DNA of 64,000 nt, taken from positions 186,001 to 250,000 of the forward strand of contig NZ_WKJN01000001.1 in assembly GCF_009674495.1 (NCBI RefSeq), read 5' to 3'. Positions within the stretch are counted from its first letter, which is position 1. Every line of letters begins with the position of its first letter. The translations under genes were made by a program, and so were the position numbers. Below, piece by piece: positions 49,935-60,294 of this stretch. The stretch is from Duganella alba. GTDB taxonomy: Bacteria; Pseudomonadota; Gammaproteobacteria; Burkholderiales; Burkholderiaceae_D. A model generated the notes under the pieces. The model made no database searches and was not told the origin of the DNA. It saw only the letters and a list, made by a program, of their open reading frames with translations.

Positions 49935-50920
49935 TCCGCGCCCGGCAGGCTGATGCGGTTGCGGCCCATGTGCTTGGCGCGGTAGAGCGCCGAGTCGGCC
50001 GTGGCCACCAGCTGGCTGGGATCGTTCTCGGCCGCGGCCAGCGCGGTCGCCGCGCCTATGCTCACCGTCACCACATGCTGCTTGCTGCCCAGGTTGGGCA
50101 GGCGCAGCTGCTCGACCCGGCAGCGGATGCGCTCGGCCACGATGGCCGCTCCCTTCAGCGATTGATTCGGCAGGATGACGGCGAATTCCTCGCCGCCGTA
50201 GCGCGCCACCAGGTCGTTGGCCCGCATTTCGCTGGAAACGGCGCTGGCGATGCGCTGCAGGCATTCGTCGCCGCCCAGGTGGCCGTAGGCGTCGTTGTAC
50301 TGCTTGAAATTGTCGACATCGACCATCAGCAGCGACAGCGGCTGCTGGTTGCGCAGCGCGCGCTGCCACTCGGCGTTCAGGGTGTCGTCGAAGCAGCGGC
50401 GGTTGGCCAGGCCGGTCAGGCCGTCGCGCGTGGCCAGTTGTTCCAGCGCCACCTGCGCGCGCTTTTCGTCGGTGACGTCGCGCAGCGTTTCCACCACCGC
50501 CACCAGCTTGCCTTCGCTGTCGAAGATCGGGCTGGCGTCGGCCGCCAGGTAGCGCCGCCGGCCGACGCGCGGCATGTCGCACCAGTTTTCCGCGCACAGG
50601 TTGTTGTCGGCCTCGTGGCGGCGCGCGTGCTGGCGGTACAACCGGTGCAGCTCGGCGCTGCGGCCCTGGATCACCAGGTCGGCCAGCGTAGGCCGCTTTT
50701 CCTCGTAAAAACTCTTCCAGTGATCGGTGGTGCCCAGCACTTCCCACGCCGGCACGCCGGTCAGGCGTTCGCAGGCGCGGTTCCAGATGATGACCCGGCA
50801 TTGGGTGTCGATGACAAAGGTGGGGATCACCAGCAGTTCCATCAGCTTGAGGGCAAAGCCGTGCTGCTGGTCTGCCTGCGAAAACTCCATCACGTGCTGG
50901 ATTTTTTGTGTTCCGGTCAT
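49922..50920 (-). CDS. PAS-GGDEF diguanylate cyclase
   Basis: The 332-residue cytosolic protein has a PAS domain (about 25-155, VIPTFVIDTQCRVIIWNRA; SPIFDSEGKLVAVVETLRDVT) and a GGDEF domain with RYGGEEF near 239. An RxxD inhibitory site (RAND) sits nine residues before the motif, so feedback inhibition is likely. There is no membrane segment. It follows the NarL-type kinase gene on the same strand after 15 bases, and the two are probably an operon, linking the kinase signal to cyclic di-GMP. Confidence 0.92.
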   Translation of the reverse strand: MTGTQKIQHVMEFSQADQQHGFALKLMELLVIPTFVIDTQCRVIIWNRACERLTGVPAWEVLGTTDHWKSFYEEKRPTLADLVIQGRSAELHRLYRQHARRHEADNNLCAENWCDMPRVGRRRYLAADASPIFDSEGKLVAVVETLRDVTDEKRAQVALEQLATRDGLTGLANRRCFDDTLNAEWQRALRNQQPLSLLMVDVDNFKQYNDAYGHLGGDECLQRIASAVSSEMRANDLVARYGGEEFAVILPNQSLKGAAIVAERIRCRVEQLRLPNLGSKQHVVTVSIGAATALAAAENDPSQLVATADSALYRAKHMGRNRISLPGADQAT

Positions 50921-50935
50921 GGCGCGCCTTGGTTT

Positions 50936-51709
50936 TTAGGGAAGAGGGAAGGACATGGTCAGCGCCGTACCGGCGCCGGGCGTGCTGGCGATGTCGAAGC
51001 GGCCGCCGGCCTCCGCCACGCGCTGGGCGATGCCGCGCAGGCCGTGGCCGCGGCGCCCGGCGCCGGCAAGCTGCTGCGGCAGGCCGACACCGTTGTCGCG
51101 CACGGTGAGGTTCAGGCTGTGCTCCTGGCGGCACAGGCCGACGCAGACTTCCGACGCCTGCGCGTGGCGCACGATGTTGCTCAACGATTCCTGCAGCACG
51201 CGGTAGACCACGTGGCCGACGCCGTTTTCGGGCGTGGCGGCGAAGACTTCGGGCGCGGCGTCCAGCCGGCAGCGGATGCCGCTCAGGCGCGAGAACTGGT
51301 CGATCTGCTGCTGCACCGCGCCTTCCAGCCCGGACTCCAGCGCCTGGTCCGGCAAGTCGCGCACGATGGCGCGCATGGCGCGGGTGGCGTGCTGGATGCG
51401 TTGCTCCAGCCCGGCCAGCGGCGTTTTCAGCGCGGGATACTGGCGCGCCAGGGCGGCGGCGTCTATGCTGAGAGCCATCAGGTGCTGGCCCAGGTCATCG
51501 TGCAGGTCGCGCGCGATGCGGCGGCGGTCGGCGTCGCGCAGCGATTGCTGGGTCGCGCTCAACCGCGCCACTTGGCGGCGGGCATCGGCCAGGGCGCGCA
51601 GCGTCTGGCGATGCTGACGCCACCACAGCCACAGGCAGGCGGCACAGGCCGCCGCGCAGAAACTGGCGCAGACGACGTCGATTTCGATCAGGGGAGGCGC
51701 ATAGCTCAT
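50936..51709 (-). CDS. NarL-type (HisKA_3) sensor histidine kinase
   Basis: The 257-residue kinase has one membrane segment near the N-terminus (IDVVCASFCAAACAACLWLW), no sensor domain, a HisKA_3 dimerisation helix with the phospho-His in ARDLHDDLGQHL (His70), and an ATPase domain (VLQESLSNIVRHAQASE; VRDNGVGLP; GHGLRGIAQRV). Such kinases usually pair with a NarL/LuxR regulator, but none is seen nearby. I prefer the ATG at 51709, which gives a normal N-terminus; an upstream ATG at 51769 has no ribosome site. It is upstream of, and probably cotranscribed with, the PAS-GGDEF gene. Confidence 0.88.
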   Translation of the reverse strand: MSYAPPLIEIDVVCASFCAAACAACLWLWWRQHRQTLRALADARRQVARLSATQQSLRDADRRRIARDLHDDLGQHLMALSIDAAALARQYPALKTPLAGLEQRIQHATRAMRAIVRDLPDQALESGLEGAVQQQIDQFSRLSGIRCRLDAAPEVFAATPENGVGHVVYRVLQESLSNIVRHAQASEVCVGLCRQEHSLNLTVRDNGVGLPQQLAGAGRRGHGLRGIAQRVAEAGGRFDIASTPGAGTALTMSFPLP

Positions 51710-51819
51710 GATGTATCGTCCCAGGGTGGACCCATCGATGACCTTAGCGTGCTTGTCCGGCGGAAGCATTGTGAAATGTCAACTTTAGGTGCTGCTATCC
51801 GGAAATCCGTGGCGTGGGA

Positions 51820-51825
51820 TATAAT
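51820..51825 (+). promoter_or_regulatory. -10 box (TATAAT) of queE
   Basis: A perfect TATAAT lies 26 bases before the queE start codon. No good -35 hexamer is placed 16-18 bases upstream, so the box is listed alone. The queE-queD-tadA series probably starts here. Confidence 0.4.
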
Positions 51826-51851
51826 CGAGGGTTGTCCTATCAGGAACTATC

Positions 51852-52487
51852 GTGACTTACAGCATCAAAGAGATTTTCTACACGTTGCAGGGTGAGGGCG
51901 CCCATGCCGGCCGTCCGGCGGTGTTCTGCCGCTTTTCCGGCTGCAACCTGTGGACCGGCCGCGAAAGCGACCGCGCCAGCGCCATTTGCCAGTTCTGCGA
52001 CACCGACTTTGTCGGCACCGACGGCGAAGGCGGCGGCAAGTTCAAGACGCCGCAAGAACTGGCCGCGACCATCAACGCGCTGTGGCCGGAAACTTATACC
52101 GCCAGCAAGTATGTGGTGTTCACCGGCGGCGAGCCGCTGCTGCAACTGGATAAGCCGCTGATCGACGCGATGCATGCGGTCGGCTTTACCATTGCGATTG
52201 AAACCAACGGCACCCTGCCGGTGCCGGAAGGCGTGGACTGGATCTGCGTCAGCCCGAAAATGGGTTCGGAACTGGTGGTCAAAAAGGGCAGCGAAATCAA
52301 GGTCGTGATCCCGCAGACCAACCAGGATCTGTCGGTCTACGAGCAGCTGGACTTCGAGAATTTCTTCGTGCAGGCCATGGATGGCCCGCTGGCCGAGTTC
52401 AACACCCGCCTGGCGATCGAGACCTGCAAGCGCAACCCGAAGTGGAAGCTGAGCTTGCAAACCCATAAACTTTTACAGATACCCTAA
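51852..52487 (+). CDS. queE: 7-carboxy-7-deazaguanine synthase
   Basis: The product has 211 residues and belongs to the radical SAM superfamily. QueE turns 6-carboxytetrahydropterin into 7-carboxy-7-deazaguanine in preQ0/queuosine synthesis. The iron-sulfur cluster cysteines follow the unusual CX14CX2C spacing (Cys31, Cys46, Cys49), as in Burkholderia QueE. VVFTGGEPLLQ is the SAM-binding GGE motif. The start is a GTG with AGGA eight bases upstream. The queD gene follows three bases after the stop, so they form an operon. Confidence 0.95.
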   Translation: MTYSIKEIFYTLQGEGAHAGRPAVFCRFSGCNLWTGRESDRASAICQFCDTDFVGTDGEGGGKFKTPQELAATINALWPETYTASKYVVFTGGEPLLQLDKPLIDAMHAVGFTIAIETNGTLPVPEGVDWICVSPKMGSELVVKKGSEIKVVIPQTNQDLSVYEQLDFENFFVQAMDGPLAEFNTRLAIETCKRNPKWKLSLQTHKLLQIP

Positions 52488-52490
52488 CTC

Positions 52491-53412
<922 letters not shown>

Positions 53413-53453
53413 AAATGGTATGCTAAATCCCAAGTGTGATTTGGGAGATAGCC

Positions 53454-54395
53454 TTGGCCAGCGTACAAGCAAACGGCATCACGATTGCCTACGAAACCAG
53501 TGGTGATCCGCTCGATCCGCCGGTGTTGTTGATCATGGGGCTGGGCATGCAGCTGATCGCCTGGCCGAAGGATCTGGTCGATGGGCTGGTGGAGCAGGGT
53601 TATTACGTGATCCGATTCGACAACCGCGATATCGGTCTGTCCACCAAAATGCGCCAGCATAAGAAGCCCAGCCTGGTCTGGGTTTATCTCAAGTCGCTGC
53701 TTGGACTGAAACAGTCCGCTCCCTACACCCTTTACGATATGGCCGACGACGCCGTTGCCTTGCTCGACGCGCTGGGCCTGGCGCGCGCGCACCTGGTCGG
53801 CGTTTCCATGGGCGGCATGATTGCGCAGATTATGGCGGCGCGCTTCCCCGACCGCACGCTGAGTCTCACTTCCATCATGTCCACCAGCGGCCGGCGCGGC
53901 TTGCCGGGGCCGACCGCGTCCGCGCGCAATGCGATGATGCGTTCCAGCGATCCGAGCGACCGCAAGGCGACGGTGGACCGCGTCGTCAATGTGTACAAGG
54001 TGATCGGCAGCCCGTCGTTCCCGACGCCGGAGCGCGTGATGCGCGCCAATATCGAGCGGGCGATCGACCGTGGCGCCAATCCGGACGGCGTGGCGCGCCA
54101 GATGGTGGCGATTGTGGCCGCCGGCGACCGCACGGCGCTGCTGCGCAAGATACGCTGTCCGGCGATGGTGATCCATGGCGCCGCCGATCCGCTGCTGCCG
54201 GTGGCCTGCGGCGTCGACACGGCGGAAGCCATACTGGGCGCGCGCCTGCACATCATCGAAGGCATGGGGCACGACTTGCCGCAGCAGCTGAACGAACGCC
54301 TGCTTGCCTTGCTCGACCAACACCTGCGCGGTAATATGGCGGCGGAACTTCCTCCGCTGGCTCCGCATCGGGCGGGCAGCGGCACCCATCACTGA
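53454..54395 (+). CDS. Alpha/beta hydrolase
   Basis: The 313-residue protein has an alpha/beta-hydrolase fold with the oxyanion region LLIMGLGMQLIAWP (about 26-39), nucleophile elbow GVSMGG (Ser near 117), an acid in HGAADPLLP (about 240) and the catalytic His in GMGHDLPQ (about 270). I chose TTG at 53454 because GGGAG lies six bases upstream and the N-terminus then fits (MASVQANGITIAYE); a GTG at 53436 is in frame. Family members include esterases and haloalkane- or epoxide-type enzymes; the substrate is unknown. The LD-carboxypeptidase gene follows 10 bases later. Confidence 0.88.
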   Translation: MASVQANGITIAYETSGDPLDPPVLLIMGLGMQLIAWPKDLVDGLVEQGYYVIRFDNRDIGLSTKMRQHKKPSLVWVYLKSLLGLKQSAPYTLYDMADDAVALLDALGLARAHLVGVSMGGMIAQIMAARFPDRTLSLTSIMSTSGRRGLPGPTASARNAMMRSSDPSDRKATVDRVVNVYKVIGSPSFPTPERVMRANIERAIDRGANPDGVARQMVAIVAAGDRTALLRKIRCPAMVIHGAADPLLPVACGVDTAEAILGARLHIIEGMGHDLPQQLNERLLALLDQHLRGNMAAELPPLAPHRAGSGTHH

Positions 54396-54405
54396 CAGAG
54401 ATACT

Positions 54406-55329
54406 TTGAGCACTCCACAAATCGGCATCGCGATTGCCGCACCCAGCGGCCGCGCGCCGGATAACGACGCCCTCCAGCGCGGCGTGCGGCGCCTTGAGCA
54501 GCAAGGCTTCCTGGTCCATAACTACTACGATGACGACAAGCGCTTCCAGCGCTTCGGCGGCACCGACGAATGGCGGCTGGCGCAGCTGAATGCGGCGGCG
54601 GCCGACCCGCAGGTGCAGGTGGTGATCGCGCTGCGCGGCTCCTACGGCATGTCGCGCCTGCTGCCGATGATCGATTTTCACAAGATGGCGGACAGCGGCA
54701 AGCTGTTTGTCGGCTACAGCGATTTCACGGCGTTCCAGATGCCGCTGTTGAAGCAGACCGGCCGCATCAGCTTTGGCGGGCCGATGATCTGCGACGACTT
54801 TATCCGCGACGAGCCGGTGGCCTACACGCTGAACCAATTCTGGGATTGCCTGCGCGGACCGGTACATGCGGTGCGCGGCGTGGTTGCCGAGGGCGTGGCG
54901 GATAATCCGGTGGTGGATGTCAGCGGCAAGCTGTGGGGCGGGAATCTGGCGATGATGGTCAGCCTGCTCGGCACGCCGTATTTCCAGGCGCTGGAGGGGG
55001 GGATTTGCTTCATCGAGGACATCAGCGAGCATCCGTACCGCGTCGAGCGCATGGTGCTGCAGCTGTTCTATGCCGGCGCGCTGGACGCCCAGCGGGCGCT
55101 GGTGCTGGGCGATTTCTCCGGCTACAAGCTGGCGCCGCTGGACAACGGTTACGACTTCGACGCCATGCTGGCCTACCTGCGCGAGCGCTTGCCGATCCCG
55201 GTGCTGACCGGCCTGCCGTTCGGCCACATCAAGGAACGCGCCACGTTGCCATACGGCGGCGCCGCGCACTTGGTTTCCACCGAACGCGCATTCGACTTGA
55301 AGATCAGTGATTATCCGACGTTGGGTTGA
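54406..55329 (+). CDS. ldcA: LD-carboxypeptidase (peptidase family S66)
   Basis: The 307-residue cytosolic enzyme removes the terminal D-alanine from L,D-tetrapeptides during murein recycling. The catalytic Ser lies in ALRGSYGMSRLLP (near 79) and the His in LPFGHIKERATLPYG (near 272); GYSDFTAF and GNLAMMVSLLGTPY are also conserved. The start is a TTG at 54406 giving MSTPQIGIAIAAPSG; the frame extends upstream without a better start. It is downstream of the alpha/beta hydrolase gene, probably cotranscribed. Its 3' end overlaps the small membrane-protein gene on the other strand by 26 bases. Confidence 0.9.
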   Translation: MSTPQIGIAIAAPSGRAPDNDALQRGVRRLEQQGFLVHNYYDDDKRFQRFGGTDEWRLAQLNAAAADPQVQVVIALRGSYGMSRLLPMIDFHKMADSGKLFVGYSDFTAFQMPLLKQTGRISFGGPMICDDFIRDEPVAYTLNQFWDCLRGPVHAVRGVVAEGVADNPVVDVSGKLWGGNLAMMVSLLGTPYFQALEGGICFIEDISEHPYRVERMVLQLFYAGALDAQRALVLGDFSGYKLAPLDNGYDFDAMLAYLRERLPIPVLTGLPFGHIKERATLPYGGAAHLVSTERAFDLKISDYPTLG

Positions 55330-55663
55330 TGGCCGGCCGCAAGGCGCGCACTTCGCGCCCCAGTGCATCGACATTCTGCGCGAGGGACTGAATCTGGCCC
55401 TGGGTGGAAGTGTAAAGATAGACGGATATCGAGGTGGTGACGGTCATGATGATCGCCAGGCCGGTGAGCATGATGCCGATGCACCATTTGAGTACCTCGG
55501 CTTGGCCGCGCAATAGCCGAGTTTCCATCTCGGCAAGACGATTGACGACGCGCGCGTCCATTTCCGCCAGCCGGGCTTCGGTCATGGCGTAGTATTCGCG
55601 GACGCCGGAAAGGATGGCCTGGTCCTTGGCGTCGATATAGTCTTTGATTGACGGAGTATCCAT
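55304..55663 (-). CDS. Small membrane-anchored coiled-coil protein
   Basis: I do not recognise this 119-residue protein. Residues 1-55 form a charged helix (VREYYAMTEARLAEMDARVV; RLAEMETRLLRGQ) with heptad character, a single membrane span lies near 60-84 (CIGIMLTGLAIIMTVTTSISVYLY), and a second short coiled coil follows (GQIQSLAQNVDALGREVRAL). The layout resembles DUF1640-like coiled-coil proteins. It is likely an inner-membrane oligomer. Confidence 0.65.
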   Translation of the reverse strand: MDTPSIKDYIDAKDQAILSGVREYYAMTEARLAEMDARVVNRLAEMETRLLRGQAEVLKWCIGIMLTGLAIIMTVTTSISVYLYTSTQGQIQSLAQNVDALGREVRALRPAINPTSDNH

Positions 55664-55734
55664 CGATACATCGTGCGCCCGGCCCAGTACACTGTCAATC
55701 CGCGTCCGGCAGTGACTTGAGGTGTATCAAGCTA

Positions 55735-55765
55735 GTGTAAGTGCTTGTTTTATATGGGCTTACAC
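55735..55765 (+). promoter_or_regulatory. Inverted repeat GTGTAAG-N17-CTTACAC upstream of ybiT
   Basis: GTGTAAG (55735-55741) and CTTACAC (55759-55765) are perfect seven-base arms, 20 bases before the TATAAT box at 55786. It may be an operator or a hairpin. The seven-base arms are more than chance would often give in a gap of 170 bases. Confidence 0.35.
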
Positions 55766-55785
55766 GCGATCTGGCCTGCTTGCTG

Positions 55786-55791
55786 TATAAT
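55786..55791 (+). promoter_or_regulatory. -10 box (TATAAT) of the ybiT-nadA-nadC operon
   Basis: A perfect TATAAT lies 41 bases before the ybiT start at 55833. A TTACAC hexamer at 55760-55765 is the nearest -35-like word, but its spacing is 20 bases, longer than usual. Confidence 0.45.
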
Positions 55792-55832
55792 TTCTCCTTT
55801 CGCTCTATCTATTCTGCAAAGTCCAACTCCAA

Positions 55833-57434
55833 ATGCTCAGTACCGCAAACATCACGATGCAATTCGGCGCCAAGCCGCTGTTTGAAAACATCTCCGTCAA
55901 GTTCGGCGATGGCAACCGTTATGGCCTGATCGGCGCCAACGGCTGCGGCAAGTCCACCTTCATGAAAATCCTCGGCGGCGATCTCGATCCGTCGGCAGGC
56001 AACGTGATGCTGGACGTGAACGAACGCCTTGGTAAGCTGCGTCAGGATCAGTTTGCCTACGAAGACATGCGCGTGCTGGACGTGGTCATGATGGGCCACA
56101 CCGAGATGTGGGCCGCCATCGCCGAACGCGACGCGATCTACGCCAACCCGGACGCCACCGACGACGACTACATGAAGGCCGCCGACCTGGAAGGCAAAGT
56201 CTCCGAATACGACGGCTACACCGCCGAATCGCGCGCCGGCGAACTGCTGCTGGGCGTAGGCATCAGCATCGACCTGCACCAGGGCCCGATGAGCGCCGTG
56301 TCGCCAGGCTGGAAGCTGCGCGTACTGCTGGCGCAGGCCCTGTTCTCGAACCCGGACATCCTGCTGCTCGACGAACCAACCAATAACCTGGACATCAACA
56401 CCATCCGCTGGCTGGAAGATGTGCTCAACGAGCGCAACTCCACCATGATCATCATTTCCCACGATCGCCACTTCCTGAACCAGGTGTGCACCCACGTGGC
56501 GGACATGGATTACGGTACGCTGAAGATCTACCCGGGCAATTACGACGACTACATGCTGGCCTCGACTCAAGCGCGCAACCAGCAGTTGGCCAACAACGCC
56601 AAGGCGAAAGAGAAGGTCGCCGAACTGCAGGACTTCGTGCGCCGCTTCTCGGCCAACAAGTCCAAGGCCCGCCAGGCCACCTCGCGCGCCAAGATGATCG
56701 ACAAGATCAAGGTGGAAGACATCAAACCATCGTCGCGCGCCTATCCGTTCGTGCGCTTCGAAGGCGAGAAGAAGCTGCACCGCCTGGCCGTCGAAACCGA
56801 CAGCATCAGCAAAAAATACGACCGCACGCTGTTCAACAACTTCAGCATCATGGTTGAAGCGGGCGAACGCATCGCCATCATCGGCGCCAACGGCGCCGGT
56901 AAGACCACGCTGCTGCGCTGCATCGGCGGTGACGACATCGCCGGCCTGCACGCCGATCACGGCACCGTCAAGTGGGCGGAAAACGCCAACGTCGGCTACA
57001 TGCCGCAGGACCCGACCGAAGATTTCGCCACCGATATCTCGCTGACCGACTGGATGGGCAAATGGACCAAGGAAGGCGACGACGACCAGGCCGTGCGCTC
57101 GATCCTGGGCCGCCTGCTGTTCGGCGGCGACGAGGTGAAGAAGTCGGTGCGCGTGCTGTCCGGTGGTGAGAAGGGCCGCATGATGTACGGTAAGCTGATG
57201 CTGGGCCGTCACAACGTGCTGCTGCTCGATGAACCGACCAACCACATGGACATGGAATCGATCGAGTCGCTGAACATCGCGCTTGATAAATACGCCGGCA
57301 CCCTGATCTTCGTCTCGCACGACCGCGAATTCGTTTCGTCGCTGGCCAATCGCATTATCGAGATCAAGGACAATGAAGTCGTCGACTTCCGCGGCAATTA
57401 CGAAGAGTATCTGACCAGCCAGGGTATCGCCTAA
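55833..57434 (+). CDS. ybiT: ABC-F family ATPase, YbiT type
   Basis: The 533-residue soluble protein has two ABC domains: Walker [10 protein letters not shown] (about 34-42) and GANGAGKTT (near 352), signatures [13 protein letters not shown] and [13 protein letters not shown], and Walker B DEPTNNLD and DEPTNHMD. A charged linker (about 240-310) joins them. There are no membrane spans. ABC-F proteins act on the ribosome and tune translation or relieve stalling; the first signature (SPGWK) is typical of the YbiT branch. nadA begins five bases after its stop, so they are probably cotranscribed. Confidence 0.93.
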   Translation: MLSTANITMQFGAKPLFENISVKFGDGNRYGLIGANGCGKSTFMKILGGDLDPSAGNVMLDVNERLGKLRQDQFAYEDMRVLDVVMMGHTEMWAAIAERDAIYANPDATDDDYMKAADLEGKVSEYDGYTAESRAGELLLGVGISIDLHQGPMSAVSPGWKLRVLLAQALFSNPDILLLDEPTNNLDINTIRWLEDVLNERNSTMIIISHDRHFLNQVCTHVADMDYGTLKIYPGNYDDYMLASTQARNQQLANNAKAKEKVAELQDFVRRFSANKSKARQATSRAKMIDKIKVEDIKPSSRAYPFVRFEGEKKLHRLAVETDSISKKYDRTLFNNFSIMVEAGERIAIIGANGAGKTTLLRCIGGDDIAGLHADHGTVKWAENANVGYMPQDPTEDFATDISLTDWMGKWTKEGDDDQAVRSILGRLLFGGDEVKKSVRVLSGGEKGRMMYGKLMLGRHNVLLLDEPTNHMDMESIESLNIALDKYAGTLIFVSHDREFVSSLANRIIEIKDNEVVDFRGNYEEYLTSQGIA

Positions 57435-57439
57435 AGACT

Positions 57440-58594
57440 ATGCAAGCCATTGAGATCAAACCCGTCGAGTACGAGCATCCACAAGACGGAGCCAGCTGCA
57501 CCGCCCACGCCTGGGCGCGCACGCCAGCGACTCCTAGCGCTGAACAGCGCATCGAACTCAAAGAACGCATCAAGCGCCTGCTGAAGGAGAAGCAGGCAGT
57601 CCTGGTGTCCCATTATTATGTGGACGCCGACCTGCAGGATCTGGCCGAGGAAACCGGCGGCTGCGTCTCCGATTCGCTGGAAATGGCGCGCTTCGGCCGC
57701 GATCATGCGGCCAAGACGCTGGTGGTGGCGGGCGTGCGCTTCATGGGTGAAACCGCCAAGATCCTCAGCCCGGAAAAACGCATCCTGATGCCGGACCTGG
57801 ACGCGACCTGCTCGCTGGACCTGGGCTGTCCGGCCGACGAATTCGCCGCTTACTGCGATGCGCATCCGGACCGCACGGTGGTGGTGTACGCCAACACCAG
57901 CGCCGCCGTCAAGGCGCGCGCGGACTGGATGGTGACCTCGTCGATCGGCCTGGATATCGTCAAGCACCTGCACGAGCAGGGCAAGAAGATTTTGTGGGCG
58001 CCGGACAAGCATCTGGGTTCCTACATCCAGAAGCAGACCGGCGCCGACATGCTGCTGTGGCAGGGTTCCTGCTTGGTGCACGATGAATTCAAGGGCGTGG
58101 AGCTGGAGCTGCTGAAGGCCCAATATCCTGAGGCGAAGATCCTGGTGCATCCGGAATCGCCGGCAAATGTGGTGGCGCTGGCCGATGTCGTCGGCTCGAC
58201 CACGCAGATCATCAACGCCGCCGTGGAATCGGATTGCGACACCTTCATCGTCGCCACCGACAATGGCATCCTGCACAAGATGCGCGCCGCGGCGCCGGGC
58301 AAGCGCTTCATCGAAGCGCCAACCGCCGGCAACAGCGCCACCTGCAAGAGCTGCGCGCACTGCCCATGGATGGCCATGAACGGTCTGCAAAATCTGGCCG
58401 ACGTGCTGGAGAATATGGACAATCCGGCGGTCAGCGCCAACAATGAAATCTTCGTCGATGCGGAAATCGGCAAGCAGGCCGTGGTCTCGATCACCCGCAT
58501 GCTGGACTTCGCGGCGGCCAAGAAGGCCAAGGTGCAGCCGGGCCCGGATCTGGCAAAAGAAGCACAACTGTTTTCGGGAATCGGTCCTGCATGA
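57440..58594 (+). CDS. nadA: Quinolinate synthase
   Basis: The 384-residue iron-sulfur enzyme condenses iminoaspartate (from NadB) with dihydroxyacetone phosphate to quinolinate, in NAD synthesis. The three cluster cysteines lie in [27 protein letters not shown] and [35 protein letters not shown] is a substrate-binding motif of the family. It lies five bases after ybiT and overlaps nadC by four bases (ATGA). Confidence 0.95.
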   Translation: MQAIEIKPVEYEHPQDGASCTAHAWARTPATPSAEQRIELKERIKRLLKEKQAVLVSHYYVDADLQDLAEETGGCVSDSLEMARFGRDHAAKTLVVAGVRFMGETAKILSPEKRILMPDLDATCSLDLGCPADEFAAYCDAHPDRTVVVYANTSAAVKARADWMVTSSIGLDIVKHLHEQGKKILWAPDKHLGSYIQKQTGADMLLWQGSCLVHDEFKGVELELLKAQYPEAKILVHPESPANVVALADVVGSTTQIINAAVESDCDTFIVATDNGILHKMRAAAPGKRFIEAPTAGNSATCKSCAHCPWMAMNGLQNLADVLENMDNPAVSANNEIFVDAEIGKQAVVSITRMLDFAAAKKAKVQPGPDLAKEAQLFSGIGPA

Positions 58595-59460
58595 TGAGCA
58601 CTCTGGTGAACAAGTTCGCGCCGTTCGACGACGCGTTGAAAACCGCATTTGAAGCGAACCTGCTGTCGGCGCTGCTGGAAGACGTGGGCGGCGGCGACCT
58701 GACTGGCCTGCTGGTGCCGGAAGGCTGCCGCGCCAAGGCGCGCGTGATCGTGCGCGAAGACGCGGTGCTGTGCGGCGCGCCCTGGTTCGAAGGCATCATG
58801 AACTGCATGCAGGCCGGGATTGAAATCGACTGGAAGTACGCGGAAGGCGATTTGATGAAGGCCGACAGCGTGGTCTGCACCATCGAAGGCCCGGCGCGCG
58901 CGCTGCTGACCGCCGAACGCGGCGCGCTCAACTTCATGCAACTGCTGTCCGGCGTGGCGACCGCCACCCGCAAGTACGTCGACGTGATCGCCGGCACCCG
59001 TGCAGCGATTCTCGACACGCGCAAGACTTTGCCGGGCCTGCGCCTGGCGCAGAAGTACGCGGTGCGCGTCGGTGGTGGCCAGAATCAGCGCCTGGCGCTG
59101 TACGACGGCATCCTGATCAAGGAAAACCACATCGCGGCGGCAGGCGGCATCACCAACGCGGTGCTGGCGGCCAAGCGCCTGGACAAGGGCGTCAGCATCC
59201 AGGTGGAAGTGGAGTCGCTGGAAGAGCTGAAGGAAGCGCTGGAAGCGGGCGCCTTGTCGATCCTGCTGGATAACTTCAGCACCGACATGATGCGCGATGC
59301 GGTGACGATCAACGCCGGCCGTGCGCTGCTGGAAGCGTCGGGCGGCATCAACTTCGACACCGTGCGCGCCATCGCCGAAACGGGCGTGGACCGCATCTCG
59401 ATCGGCAGCCTGACCAAGGATATCCGGGCCACCGACTATTCTTTGCGCATCGTCGGCTAA
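58591..59460 (+). CDS. nadC: Nicotinate-nucleotide diphosphorylase (carboxylating)
   Basis: The 289-residue protein converts quinolinate and PRPP to nicotinate mononucleotide with loss of CO2. Conserved stretches are [10 protein letters not shown] (near 30), [27 protein letters not shown] (near 135-146) and [11 protein letters not shown] (near 170). The loop usually written GGGxNHR reads GGGQNQRL here. Its start overlaps the nadA stop. It is followed by a separate gene after 51 bases. Confidence 0.95.
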   Translation: MMSTLVNKFAPFDDALKTAFEANLLSALLEDVGGGDLTGLLVPEGCRAKARVIVREDAVLCGAPWFEGIMNCMQAGIEIDWKYAEGDLMKADSVVCTIEGPARALLTAERGALNFMQLLSGVATATRKYVDVIAGTRAAILDTRKTLPGLRLAQKYAVRVGGGQNQRLALYDGILIKENHIAAAGGITNAVLAAKRLDKGVSIQVEVESLEELKEALEAGALSILLDNFSTDMMRDAVTINAGRALLEASGGINFDTVRAIAETGVDRISIGSLTKDIRATDYSLRIVG

Positions 59461-59511
59461 TCCGCGTAGAATAAACCGCAAGATGCCGGATTCCCGGCAG
59501 GGGAGACCCAC

Positions 59512-60294
59512 TTGCGGCTGTCATCACGGCGACGTTGCTTGACTGTCTTGTGCGGCATGGCGCTGGGCGCTTTGCCGCTATCTTCTTTTGCCCGCGCACC
59601 GGTTTCGCGTGAACTGGTGGCCGTCGGCACCCACAATGTCGGTATTTTCGAGCGGCGCCCCAACGGCGAGTTTTCCGGCCTGGGCGTGGAGCTGGTGCGG
59701 CTGCTGGCGCATCGCCATGGTTACCAGGCGCGCTTTGAAATCTATCCGTGGCGGCGCGCGATGGAGGTGGTCAGCGGCGGCAAGGCCGACATCCTGGTTG
59801 GCGCCTACAAGTCTGTCGAACGGCAGCGCATTCTCCGCTTCGGCGAACAGGCCTTTTTGCAGGACGAGCTGGCGTTCTACGTGCGCGCCGACAGCATGCC
59901 GGTGTGGGATGGCGATTATTCCTTGCTCAAGGGCCGGCGCGTGGCGGTCATCAATGGCTGGCTGTATGGACAAGCGTTCGACAAGGCGCTGCCGCAGCTG
60001 CGCGCCAGCGTCACCAATAGCGTGGAAAATGGATTGCAGATGCTGGCGCATGGCCACGTCGAGCTGTTTGCGACCAACCGGCGCGATACCGATCCGGTGC
60101 TGGCGGCATTGGGCTTGCAGGACAGGCTGATGGCGCTGGCGCCGCTGATCGATGTGCAGGATGGCTACTTCGCCTATCCCTTGTCGTCGCGCCTGCGCGA
60201 CGTGCCGGCGCATTTCGATCAACTGCTGGTGGAGATGAAGAGAAATGGCGCGCTGCAAAAGCTGGCGCGCCGCTATGGCGTTACGATTCCCTGA
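59512..60294 (+). CDS. Periplasmic solute-binding protein (SBP_bac_3 type)
   Basis: The 260-residue exported protein has a signal peptide (about 1-28, cut near SFA-RAPV) and the two-lobe pattern of type-2 periplasmic binding proteins (GEFSGLGVELVRLLAHRHGY; ADILVGAYKSVERQRILRF; NGALQKLARRYG). Proteins of this type bind amino acids or other small solutes. No transporter permease or ATPase is adjacent. The start is a TTG with GGGGAG seven bases upstream. A hairpin (TGCCGG/CCGGCA, 59484-59499) lies just before the ribosome site. The ligand is unknown. Confidence 0.85.
   Translation: MRLSSRRRCLTVLCGMALGALPLSSFARAPVSRELVAVGTHNVGIFERRPNGEFSGLGVELVRLLAHRHGYQARFEIYPWRRAMEVVSGGKADILVGAYKSVERQRILRFGEQAFLQDELAFYVRADSMPVWDGDYSLLKGRRVAVINGWLYGQAFDKALPQLRASVTNSVENGLQMLAHGHVELFATNRRDTDPVLAALGLQDRLMALAPLIDVQDGYFAYPLSSRLRDVPAHFDQLLVEMKRNGALQKLARRYGVTIP

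Noticed and set aside
48642-51134. Minus-strand frame of 830 codons covering the RTX protease and the PAS-GGDEF gene
   Set aside because: It runs out of frame through one real gene and antisense through another; no domain is seen.
59484-59499. Terminator between nadC and the binding-protein gene
   Set aside because: The six-base stem with an ATTC loop is followed by the ribosome site GGGGAG rather than a T-run.
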